This document shows positions 24,374 through 32,274 of a stretch of 38,001 nucleotides of DNA, piece by piece (positions within the stretch are counted from its first letter, which is position 1; each line of letters begins with the position of its first letter). Location: assembly GCA_034432935.1 (NCBI GenBank), contig DAOUBD010000066.1, forward strand, positions 1-38,001, written 5' to 3'. The position numbers and the translations under genes are program-made. Source of the stretch: DAOUAG01 sp034432935. GTDB lineage: Bacteria > Chloroflexota > Dehalococcoidia > SM23-28-2 > RBG-16-64-32. The notes under the pieces were generated by a model, which saw nothing but the letters and a program-made list of their open reading frames with translations, did not search any database and was not told the DNA's origin.

Positions 24374-25123
24374 CTACCGGAAGAGATCCTTCTCCGGAGG
24401 CCGCACCATCTGGCGAGCCGAACCGTCGCCCCGCGGGTACGAATAGCCCCGTACGATAGCCACCGGCACGCCGTCCAGCTTGCCCATCACTAGCTCCGCC
24501 GCCGCGGCTAGCTCGTCGGCGACGGCCAGGGTGCTGACGCGCAGCTCGTAGCCGTACGGGTCCACCTGGCCGACGTAGTCGGCGAAGGGCAGCATGCCGG
24601 CCAGGCCGACCGCCACGTTGGCGTGGCCCTCGCGCCAGGGCCGGCCAAAGGTGTCGCTGATGATCACCGCGACGTCTGCGCCCGTGGCCTGCCAGATCCC
24701 CTGCCGTACCTCCCGGGCCGAGCGGTCCGGGTCCTCCGGCAAGAGAGAGACGACACCGGACCCTACGTTTGAGGCGTCGATGCCAGCGTTGGCGCAGACG
24801 AACCCGTGGCGTGTCTCGGTGATGAGGACGGGCCCCCGCTGGCGGACGATACGCACGCTCTCCCGCAGGATCAGCTCCACCAGGCGAGGGTCCTTCTCCG
24901 TCTCCGCGGCCAGCCGCAACGCCTCCGGGGAGGGATCCACACCGTCCAAAGGCACCACCCGACCCTCCGCCTTAGAGACGATCTTCTGAGTGACGACCAC
25001 CACGTCCCCGTCGCGTATCCCCGGCTCCTCCGCGGCCGCACTAACGATCAGGGACGCCAGATCGTCTCCCGGCCTGACTTCGGGCAGGCCGCGAAGGGGG
25101 ATGATTAGGATCTTGTCCGTCAA
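24374..25123 (-). CDS. cofE: Coenzyme F420-0:L-glutamate ligase
   Basis: 249 aa, the size of stand-alone CofE. It adds the first (and often further) glutamates to F420-0 with GTP. Family motifs: GDVVVVTQKIVSKAEGRVV (about 39-58), TRHGFVCANAGIDASN (about 104-119), ISDTFGRPWREGHANVAVG (about 155-173), and the C-terminal DELAAAAELVMGKLDGVPV. The conserved metal-binding residues of these motifs are all present. It lacks the C-terminal nitroreductase domain of actinobacterial FbiB. It starts at TTG 25123, 27 bases after the npdG stop on the same strand, so npdG-cofE form an operon. Confidence 0.92.
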   Translation of the reverse strand: MTDKILIIPLRGLPEVRPGDDLASLIVSAAAEEPGIRDGDVVVVTQKIVSKAEGRVVPLDGVDPSPEALRLAAETEKDPRLVELILRESVRIVRQRGPVLITETRHGFVCANAGIDASNVGSGVVSLLPEDPDRSAREVRQGIWQATGADVAVIISDTFGRPWREGHANVAVGLAGMLPFADYVGQVDPYGYELRVSTLAVADELAAAAELVMGKLDGVPVAIVRGYSYPRGDGSARQMVRPPEKDLFR

Positions 25124-25150
25124 ACCCTCTCGCCCTCTGGCACCTAGGGT

Positions 25151-25801
25151 CTACACGCCAACGATACGCAGGCCTGAGTGGGCCTTGTAGATCTTGTTGA
25201 TGTGCAGGAGCAGCACGGTGAACTCCTCGGTGTAGCGAGAGTTGGCTAGAGGCCCGCCGTCGAGAGCCCGAACGTACTCGATCTGCTCGACCAGCTCCAT
25301 CACCTTCTTCTTGGCCCCTTTGTGGTCGCCGCAGACGATCACGTCGCCCTGCATAGGCTTCTCCACCTTTTGCAGTTGGGTGCCATCCAGGTGGTGGAAG
25401 GCGCTCACGACCTTGGCCTTAGGCACCAGAGCCCTGGCCTGCTGGGCAGCGGAGCCCTCCTCCACCTGGATGGCCCGCGGGCCATCCTTATCCCAGACCA
25501 TGGGCACCACCACGTCTACCAGCACCTTGTCGCCGATGGCCCCTGCCAAATCTCGCAATGTGCTCTCGTGGGCGTCGGCAGGCACCGTGATGAATACGAT
25601 ATCGGCCTTCTCGGCCCCCTCCGCGTTCAGTCCGCCGTAGACCTCCGCCTCCGGCAGCTTCTCCTTCACCTTTTGCACAGCTTCGGCCGCCCGCTCCTCC
25701 GAGCGAGACCCTATAAACACTACGTTGCCGCTCTTTGCGAACCGCATGGCCAGACCCAGACCTTCCGGCCCTGTCCCTCCTATGAACGCGATCCTTGCCA
25801 T
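25151..25801 (-). CDS. npdG: NADPH-dependent F420 reductase
   Basis: 216 aa, exchanging hydride between NADP(H) and F420. A Rossmann fold begins at the N-terminus with FIGGTGPEGLGLAMRFA (GGTGPEGLG at 8-16). Then come GSRSEERA (S32, R33 for the NADP phosphate), DIVFITVPADAHESTL, VVSAFHHLDGTQL and the C-terminal GGPLANSRYTE. These are the marks of the NpdG/Fno family. GAGAGG precedes the ATG. First gene of the npdG-cofE operon; divergent from cofG. It shows the organism both makes and uses F420. Confidence 0.93.
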   Translation of the reverse strand: MARIAFIGGTGPEGLGLAMRFAKSGNVVFIGSRSEERAAEAVQKVKEKLPEAEVYGGLNAEGAEKADIVFITVPADAHESTLRDLAGAIGDKVLVDVVVPMVWDKDGPRAIQVEEGSAAQQARALVPKAKVVSAFHHLDGTQLQKVEKPMQGDVIVCGDHKGAKKKVMELVEQIEYVRALDGGPLANSRYTEEFTVLLLHINKIYKAHSGLRIVGV

Positions 25802-25889
25802 TCACCTCTCCCTGCCCGGGCGGGCGAACAGGCCTCGGCCACGGGGACCTACCGCCCGCCTGGGCCCGATGTTTTCTAGCTTCGAGGCG

Positions 25890-25919
25890 AGTATACCGGC
25901 GCGCTTGGGGCTGTTGCTA
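25890..25919 (-). promoter_or_regulatory. Possible npdG promoter
   Basis: On the minus strand TATACT (25895-25890) matches a -10 box at 5 of 6 positions; an 18-bp spacer leads to TAGCAA (25919-25914), a poor -35. A leader of about 80 bases to npdG would result. The -35 hexamer coincides with that of the cofG promoter on the other strand. Confidence 0.35.
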
Positions 25920-25943
25920 GTTGCGTTATGCGGGCGTTACAAT
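25914..25943 (+). promoter_or_regulatory. Probable cofG promoter
   Basis: TTGCTA (25914-25919) and TACAAT (25938-25943) are separated by 18 bp, matching sigma-70-type boxes at 4 and 5 of 6 positions in otherwise GC-rich sequence. Transcription would begin near 25950, after the first in-frame ATG at 25928, which supports the cofG start at 26084. Confidence 0.45.
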
Positions 25944-26083
25944 GGTGCCTGGCCCGCCGGGAGGCAGGCGCGGGGTGCGCCTCGCCGGCGAAAACGGGTC
26001 TAGCGGCCATGCCCTCAGCGGCACTGCACCCCCGCAACCATACGGAAGACCGGCCGGAGACGGCCCCGCATCGGAGCAGAGGG

Positions 26084-27307
26084 ATGGCCGAAGCAGTAAC
26101 CTTGCCCGCGCCCCTTACCCGTACCCTACCCTCAGGGATAGAAGATATCCTGGCCCGCGCCCTCGGAGGCGCCGAGATCGGCCGCGAGGCCGCCATCCAA
26201 CTCATGCGGGCCTCGGGCAGCGACGTGCCCGCCCTCATGGAGGCCGCAAGCCGCTTGCGCGACCGCCGCGGCCACGTCATCACCTATTCGCGCAAGGTGT
26301 TCATTCCGCTGACCAACCTCTGCCGCGATAGCTGCGGCTACTGCACCTTCGTCAAGGACCCCGGCGATCCAGAGGCCCACACCATGACCCCAGAGGAGGT
26401 CCTGGAGGCGGCCCGGCTAGGCGCGGCGGCCGGGTGCAAAGAGGCGCTCTTCTCCCTGGGGGACAAGCCAGAGCTGAAGTATCCCTCCCATCAACGCTGG
26501 CTGCGCCAACGCGGCTACAGCACCACCATCGAGTACCTGCGGGACATGTGCGCCCTGGTCTACGGGGAGACGGGCCTCCTACCCCACGTCAACCCCGGCG
26601 TCATGACGGAGCAAGAGATGGCCGCCCTCCGGGAGGTCAGCCTCAGCGCCGGAATCATGTTGGAAACCGTGAGCGACCGCCTCTTGCGCCCCGGGCTGGC
26701 CCACCACCGCTGCCCCGACAAGGTGCCCGCCAAGCGCATCGCCACCATCGAGGCGGCCGGACGGCTAAAGGTGGCCTTCACCACCGGCCTCCTCATCGGC
26801 ATCGGCGAGACGCCGGAGGAGCGGGTGGACTCCTTGTTGAAGATCCGGGAGCTGCATCAACGCTACGGCCACATCCAGGAGGTCATCATCCAGAACTTCC
26901 GGGCCAAGCCCGGCATCCCAATGCGGGACCACCCGGAACCGCCGCTCCTGGACATGTTGCGAACCCTGGCCACAGCCCGCCTGGTCCTAGGGCCGGGGAT
27001 GAACATCCAGGCGCCCCCCAACCTGGCTCCCGATACCTACCAGATGTACCTTTTCGCCGGCATCAACGACTGGGGTGGTGTCTCGCCCGTAACGCGGGAC
27101 TTCATAAACCCCGAGAGGCCATGGCCCCAGATCGAGGAGCTGCGGCGCACCACCGAGGCCGCAGGCTTCGAGCTACGAGAGCGGCTGCCCCTGTATCCGG
27201 AGTACGTGCGCCTCGACAACGGCTTCGTCCCAGATGGCCTACGCGAACGCGTCCAGGCACTGGCCGGCCCCGATGGGCTGGTGAGAGGAGAGGAAGAACG
27301 ATGGTGA
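26084..27307 (+). CDS. cofG: 7,8-didemethyl-8-hydroxy-5-deazariboflavin synthase, CofG subunit
   Basis: 407-aa radical-SAM enzyme that, with CofH, builds the deazaflavin ring (Fo) of F420. The 4Fe-4S site is C80-x3-C84-x2-C87 in NLCRDSCGYCTF. Further family motifs: GCKEALFSLGDKPE, the LPHVNPGVM strand, GIMLETVSDRL, and FTTGLLIGIGETPEERVDSL. The ATG at 26084 is chosen because GGAG lies 7 bases upstream and the open frame before it (from 25928) is not conserved and starts before the likely transcription start. It overlaps cofH by 7 bases. Confidence 0.93.
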   Translation: MAEAVTLPAPLTRTLPSGIEDILARALGGAEIGREAAIQLMRASGSDVPALMEAASRLRDRRGHVITYSRKVFIPLTNLCRDSCGYCTFVKDPGDPEAHTMTPEEVLEAARLGAAAGCKEALFSLGDKPELKYPSHQRWLRQRGYSTTIEYLRDMCALVYGETGLLPHVNPGVMTEQEMAALREVSLSAGIMLETVSDRLLRPGLAHHRCPDKVPAKRIATIEAAGRLKVAFTTGLLIGIGETPEERVDSLLKIRELHQRYGHIQEVIIQNFRAKPGIPMRDHPEPPLLDMLRTLATARLVLGPGMNIQAPPNLAPDTYQMYLFAGINDWGGVSPVTRDFINPERPWPQIEELRRTTEAAGFELRERLPLYPEYVRLDNGFVPDGLRERVQALAGPDGLVRGEEERW

Positions 27308-28671
27308 GGAACGGAAACCAACGACCGCGACGCGCCCGAGGCTCCGAAGAGCCCCAGACGGGCGGCGACGGGCCTTCCCTGCCTCACCTGGCGGCGTCCC
27401 TTAACCGGCTGCTGGCCGCCGCCAGCCCACCGGTGGCGCGGGTTCTGGACAAGGCCCTGAGCGGAGCCGACATCACCGCCGCGGAGGCCGTGACGCTCCT
27501 CGATGCCCAAGGGCCGGATGTGAACGCCATCATGCTGGCGGCAGATGACCTGCGCCGCCGCACCGTGGGCGATGTCGTCACCTACGTGATCAACCGCAAC
27601 ATCAACTTCACCAACGTCTGCATCAAGCGCTGCGGTTTCTGCGCCTTTAGCCGGGGGCATAGGGAAGAGCAGGCGTATTACCTGCCAGTGGAGGAGGTGG
27701 TACGGCGCTGCCGGGAAGCCTGGGAGCTGGGCGCCACCGAGGTCTGCATCCAGGCCGGGTTGCCGCCCAAGATGCCGGGCGACTATTACATCGAATTGAC
27801 CCGGGCCATCAAAAAGGAGCTGCCGGACATCCACATCCATGGCTTCTCGCCAGAGGAGGTGCTCTACGGCGCCATCCGCGCCCGCTGCTCCATCCGCGAC
27901 TACCTCGTTGGCCTGAAGGAGGCTGGGGTGGGATCGTTGCCCGGGACCTCGGCCGAGATCCTGGATCAAGAGGTGCGGGACATCATCAGCCCGGGCCGCA
28001 TCAGCGTTGGCCAATGGGTGGAGGTGGTGACCACGGCCCACTCCTTGGGCATACCGACCACCGCCACCATCATGTACGGTCACGTGGAGACCTCTCGCCA
28101 CAAGGCGCAGCACCTCGCCCTCATACGGGACATCCAGCGGCAGACCGGCGGCTTCACGGAGTTCGTGCCCCTGGGCTTCGTCCACGACGAGGCGCCCATG
28201 TACCGCAAGGGGCTGCTACAAGGGGTCCGGCCCGGGGCCACGGGCACCGAGGTCATCAAAATGTACGCCGTCTCCCGTCTCATGCTGAACAACTGGATCA
28301 GGAACCTCCAGGCGTCGTGGGTGAAGGAAGGGCCCAAGCTGGGGCAGCTCCTCCTCAACGCCGGCGCCAACGACTTCATGGGCACCCTCATCAACGAGAG
28401 CATCTCGACCTCGGCCGGCGCCATCTATGGCCAGCTCATGAAGCCCAGGGAGATGAGGCGCCTCATCCGGGACGCCGGCCGCATCCCGGCGGAGCGCACC
28501 ACCACCTACGAGATCCGGCGCCTCTTTGGCCCTGAGGAGGATAGCCACTACGACCCTCTGGACCTAGTGGAAGACAGCGAGGAGCGCTTCGGCTCCTACG
28601 AGCGCCTAACTCGTTCTAGCGCCTTCCGGTTCCGAGACCAGTACGTCCTGCCGGTGACAGTCCAGAGGTAG
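27301..28671 (+). CDS. cofH: 5-amino-6-(D-ribitylamino)uracil-L-tyrosine 4-hydroxyphenyl transferase, CofH
   Basis: 456-aa radical-SAM partner of CofG; it joins the tyrosine side chain to the ribitylaminouracil precursor. NFTNVCIKRCGFCAF holds C107, C111 and C114. EVCIQAGLPPKMPGDYY, IHIHGFSPEEVLYG, GVGSLPGTSAEILDQEVRD, TATIMYGHVET and FVPLGFVHDEAPM are family-specific. The ATG at 27301 lies inside the cofG end and has GAGGAAG upstream; a far longer open frame upstream is antisense noise over cofG. A 30-residue polar N-terminal extension, rich in Arg and Gly, is unusual. In actinobacteria both halves are fused as FbiC; here they are separate. Confidence 0.93.
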   Translation: MVRNGNQRPRRARGSEEPQTGGDGPSLPHLAASLNRLLAAASPPVARVLDKALSGADITAAEAVTLLDAQGPDVNAIMLAADDLRRRTVGDVVTYVINRNINFTNVCIKRCGFCAFSRGHREEQAYYLPVEEVVRRCREAWELGATEVCIQAGLPPKMPGDYYIELTRAIKKELPDIHIHGFSPEEVLYGAIRARCSIRDYLVGLKEAGVGSLPGTSAEILDQEVRDIISPGRISVGQWVEVVTTAHSLGIPTTATIMYGHVETSRHKAQHLALIRDIQRQTGGFTEFVPLGFVHDEAPMYRKGLLQGVRPGATGTEVIKMYAVSRLMLNNWIRNLQASWVKEGPKLGQLLLNAGANDFMGTLINESISTSAGAIYGQLMKPREMRRLIRDAGRIPAERTTTYEIRRLFGPEEDSHYDPLDLVEDSEERFGSYERLTRSSAFRFRDQYVLPVTVQR

Positions 28672-28711
28672 TTTCCCGGGGGCCGCCGGCCCGCACCGCG
28701 CGAGCGACAGC

Positions 28712-29926
28712 ATGAGAACAGCCACCCTGGCCTACGCCGGCCTCACGGCCGCGCTATGGGCGGCCGTCATCGGCGGCGGCATCGTCCTCTACCAGGCGAC
28801 GGGGCCAAGCGATGCCATCGAGCGGGCGGCCAGCGCCCACGGCTACAACCTGCTGTCCTGGGAGCTGCGGCACCTCCCGGAAAAGTGGCTCTACAAGCTC
28901 GGCCACGTCTTTGCTGGCCAGCCCAGTGACAGTGACGAGGTCCTGCGCCGCTACTTCTCCCTTGTGGGCGAAATCGACGACCTCTCGCGGCAACCCAACC
29001 CGCCGCCGCGCTTGGCGGCGGCTGAGGCGGAGCGGGCCAGCATTGAGAACAGGGTCGAAGACATCATCGAAGGCCGGGTGACGGCCATCTTAGAGGAGCA
29101 AGTCCTGACGATAGGCCCGCCGCCCTTCACCAGGATGGACATCGTCTTCCCGCCCGTTGACTTTGAGTTCGACGAGCCGCCCCGGGTCCTAGTCATCTCC
29201 CCCCGGGACCGCATAGAGTACGCCCGGTCCTATCTCCTCGGCCCCGGCATCACTCTGGACACCGTCGCCAGCATCGAGGCGCAGGCCGAACAGGGGAACG
29301 TTGGGGAGAGCGGCGTGTCAGCCCTCGTCGTCGGCACCAGCGGCGTCTCCACCTATCCTAGCGTGGTCTCCAGCCTCGACCCGTACGAGTCCCTTATCGA
29401 CACCGTCTTCCACGAGTGGTTGCACCAGTACCTGCTCCTCTACCCCCTCGGCCGGAGCTACTTCGCCGGCAGCCAAACCCGGACCCTCAACGAAAGCGTG
29501 GCCAACATCGCCGGTCACGAACTAGCCCGCCTCTACTTCCAGCGGTTCGGCCAACTGAATCAGGCCGGGCCGCCCACGGCATCAGGCGCACAGGCGGGCG
29601 CCGGCAGCTTCGATTTCACGAAGGAGATGCGGCAACTGCGGGCACGTGTGGAGGAGCTGCTGGCCCAGGGGCGCATCACGGAGGCGGAGGCGCTGATGTC
29701 CCAAAAGCGGGACGAGTTTCAGCAGCACGGTCACTACATCCGGCGCCTGAACCAGGCCTACTTCGCCTTCCACGGCTCTTACGCCGACACCCCAGCGTCC
29801 ATCGACCCCATTGGGCCCAAGCTCCAGGACCTTCTCCAGCGCTCGGGGTCGCCTGGCGAGTTCATTCGCAAGGTGCGAGGCATCACCAGCGCCGGGGAGC
29901 TGGACCGTCTTCTGGCGATGTCCTAA
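28712..29926 (+). CDS. Predicted membrane-anchored zinc metallopeptidase, unassigned family
   Basis: 404 aa. One N-terminal membrane segment (about 5-27) and a long outer part. A gluzincin-like site is clear: H234-E-W-L-H238 followed by E261 in TLNESVANIAGHE. Before it lies a helical, charged region (about 80-130) and a beta stretch with VDFEFDEPPRVLVISPRD. After it come helices with many charges (EMRQLRARVEELLAQGRITEAEAL, about 305-330), possibly a lid or coiled coil. I do not recognise a named family. It directly follows cofH (40 bases) on the same strand, but nothing else ties it to F420. The substrate is unknown. Confidence 0.6.
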   Translation: MRTATLAYAGLTAALWAAVIGGGIVLYQATGPSDAIERAASAHGYNLLSWELRHLPEKWLYKLGHVFAGQPSDSDEVLRRYFSLVGEIDDLSRQPNPPPRLAAAEAERASIENRVEDIIEGRVTAILEEQVLTIGPPPFTRMDIVFPPVDFEFDEPPRVLVISPRDRIEYARSYLLGPGITLDTVASIEAQAEQGNVGESGVSALVVGTSGVSTYPSVVSSLDPYESLIDTVFHEWLHQYLLLYPLGRSYFAGSQTRTLNESVANIAGHELARLYFQRFGQLNQAGPPTASGAQAGAGSFDFTKEMRQLRARVEELLAQGRITEAEALMSQKRDEFQQHGHYIRRLNQAYFAFHGSYADTPASIDPIGPKLQDLLQRSGSPGEFIRKVRGITSAGELDRLLAMS

Positions 29927-29929
29927 GGG

Positions 29930-32197
29930 CTAGGCTGGCGCCCCAGCAGTTCCGCCCGCCCTGGCCGTGCCCTCCTCCAGGGCATATTCGAAGTCCAGCA
30001 CCTGTACCCCGGGCCACCCCTTGAGCAACGGCCGCAGCCGCAGCACGTCCCGGTTGTGGAGCATCCCCTCCCACCAATGGCGGGTCTTGAAGGCGGGGAG
30101 GATGACGATGAGCCGGCGGTCTGGCCAGGTTCGCTCCTCCCTCTCGATGAAGGTCAGCATCGGCCAGACGAAGGACCGGTAGGGGGACTCGATGATCATC
30201 AGCGGGACGTCCGGCGCCACCCGGGTCCAGCGCTCGCGGAACTCTTCCGCCTCGGCCCTGTCCTCGGTAACGTGGACTGCGGTGATGCGGTTGGACAGGG
30301 CCCGGGCCATGCCAATGGCCCCGAGGGAGATCTTGTTTACTCCATCTACGGGGACGATGACGTGATCTCGGGGTCCGCCGGCCTCCACAGGCACCGCAGA
30401 AGGCACCGCCGCCAGCGCCGCGCTTTCGTCGGCCTGGATGCACCGCTGGAACCACTCGTAGTGGCGGCGGATGGAGGCGAAGAGGAGCATAAGGCCAGCC
30501 ATCATGAGGACGGAGATCCAGGCTCCGTGAGTGAACTTGGTGATGGCGATGATGACGGCCACTACGGCCGTCGCGGCGGCCCCGATGGCGCTGATGATGG
30601 CGCTGCCCATCCAGCCTGGCTCCCGCAGGATGGCGAACCGGCGCACCATGCCGGTTTGCGAAAGGGTGAAGGAGACGAAGACACCGAGGGCGTAGAGGGG
30701 TATGAGCCGCGTCACCTGGCCGCCGAAAACGATGAGGAGAACGGAAGAGGCCGCGGCTAGGAGCATGATGCCGTTGGAATAGGCTAGCCGGTCGCCCCTG
30801 AAGTGGAACTGGCGCGGCAGGAACTTGTCCCTGGCCAGGATGGCGGCCAAAGGCGGGAAACCGTTGAAGCTGGTGTTGGCGGCTAGAAGCAGGACTAGGG
30901 CGGTGGCTACTTGGTAGGCGTAGTACAACAGGTTCTTGCCCAGGACTTCCTTCCCCAGTTGGGACACTATGGTCTCTTCGTGGCTGGGGACCAGCCCGAA
31001 CCGGCTACTGAGATAGGTGATCCCCATGAAGAGAAAGGCCAGGATCCCCGCCATCATCAGCATGGTCGTCCGGGCGTTTTGCACCTCCGGCTTCTTGAAG
31101 GCGGGAACGCCGTTGGAGATGGCCTCGATGCCCGTCATCGCCGCGCTTCCCGAGGAGAAGGCTCGCAGGATCAGGAAGAGGGTCAGGCCTTGTTGGGCCG
31201 CCACCTGCCGCTCCGGCGGCGCTCCGTGCAATAGCGAGCCCGGCGCGTCGCCGGTGATGACCTTCACCAGGCCAAGGACGATGACCGTGGACATGGAGAA
31301 GATAAAGAAGTAGGTAGGGATGGCGAAGATGGTACCTGCCTCCCGGATACCCCGCAGGTTGCCCCAGGTGATGAGGAGGATCATGAAGACGCCGATGGGA
31401 ACCCGGGCATCGTGCAGGTCAGGGAAGGCGGAGGTGATGGCCGCCACGCCGGCCGCCACGCTGACCGAGACCGTCAGGACGTAGTCCACCAGGAGCGCTG
31501 CGCCCGCCGTCAGGCCAGGCACCCGGCCCAGGTTCTCGTGGGCGACGATGTAGGCGCCGCCGCCGCCCGGGTAGGCCTTGATGGTCTGCCGGTACGACGC
31601 CGTGACGATGAAGAGCAGAAGGGTGATGACCGCGGCGATGGGCAGGGCGTTGTGCAGCGCCCCTGACCCGGCCAGGAGCAGCATGAGGAGGATCTCTTCC
31701 GTCGCGTAGGCCGAGGACGACAGGGCGTCGGAGGAGAAGATGGCCAGCGCCTTGACCTTGCTCAGGCGCTCGTGGACCAGGCGGGACGTCTCGAACCATC
31801 GGCCGAGGAGCAGCTCCTTCAGCCGGTGTTCCAGGCGGCCCCACCGGCTCCGGGGCAGGCTGCCGATCTCCGTAGCAGCCATGTAGCCGGCCCCTAGTCT
31901 GGTAAACTCCCGCCGCCTCGGTACGAGCCTCAGATAGGGCAGCCGAGACGTCGCCCCGGGCCGCACCTCACGCAGTTCGATGTCCAGATCGGACCGCCCG
32001 CCGCCGCGCTCTTGGCGCGGAATCACGATGCGGCTGCGGTCCTCGCCTGGCGCCCGTTGCGGCTCACGCGGCGGCCGTTTTGGACGCTGGGCCGGCGCCC
32101 CCTCTGGCGCTGCCGGCCGAGGTGCTTCCTTCCGCTCGCCTGCGTACTGCCGGCGCGCTATCCGGATGTAGGAACGGCCGCGGCCCTTCCCTTCCAA
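29930..32197 (-). CDS. APC-family amino-acid/cation permease with cytosolic C-terminal domain
   Basis: 755 aa from TTG 32197; a start at ATG 31882 (650 aa) fits relatives better, as the first 105 residues are basic, Pro/Arg-rich and not shared. From residue about 145 the APC-type signature appears: HERLSKVKALAIFSSDALSSSAYATEEIL, then about 12 membrane segments with YPGGGGAYIVAHENLG and SSGSAAMTGIEAISNGVPAFKKPE. After the last segment (about 590) the C-terminal domain, DHVIVPVDGVNKISLGAIGMARAL..., looks like a universal-stress-protein-type fold, likely regulatory. The transported compound is uncertain; relatives are annotated as amino acid permeases or potassium carriers. Confidence 0.8.
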   Translation of the reverse strand: MEGKGRGRSYIRIARRQYAGERKEAPRPAAPEGAPAQRPKRPPREPQRAPGEDRSRIVIPRQERGGGRSDLDIELREVRPGATSRLPYLRLVPRRREFTRLGAGYMAATEIGSLPRSRWGRLEHRLKELLLGRWFETSRLVHERLSKVKALAIFSSDALSSSAYATEEILLMLLLAGSGALHNALPIAAVITLLLFIVTASYRQTIKAYPGGGGAYIVAHENLGRVPGLTAGAALLVDYVLTVSVSVAAGVAAITSAFPDLHDARVPIGVFMILLITWGNLRGIREAGTIFAIPTYFFIFSMSTVIVLGLVKVITGDAPGSLLHGAPPERQVAAQQGLTLFLILRAFSSGSAAMTGIEAISNGVPAFKKPEVQNARTTMLMMAGILAFLFMGITYLSSRFGLVPSHEETIVSQLGKEVLGKNLLYYAYQVATALVLLLAANTSFNGFPPLAAILARDKFLPRQFHFRGDRLAYSNGIMLLAAASSVLLIVFGGQVTRLIPLYALGVFVSFTLSQTGMVRRFAILREPGWMGSAIISAIGAAATAVVAVIIAITKFTHGAWISVLMMAGLMLLFASIRRHYEWFQRCIQADESAALAAVPSAVPVEAGGPRDHVIVPVDGVNKISLGAIGMARALSNRITAVHVTEDRAEAEEFRERWTRVAPDVPLMIIESPYRSFVWPMLTFIEREERTWPDRRLIVILPAFKTRHWWEGMLHNRDVLRLRPLLKGWPGVQVLDFEYALEEGTARAGGTAGAPA

Positions 32198-32274
32198 TCC
32201 CTATCTCATCCCCGGCTTCATCTTACCAAGCCGAAGCTTAGGCTAGCACGGGGGGGATGTCCTTCGCCAGGCGC

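Noticed and set aside
26434..27300. Open frame before cofH inside cofG
   Set aside because: Pro/Arg/Gly-rich out-of-frame reading of cofG; cofH similarity starts after 27301.
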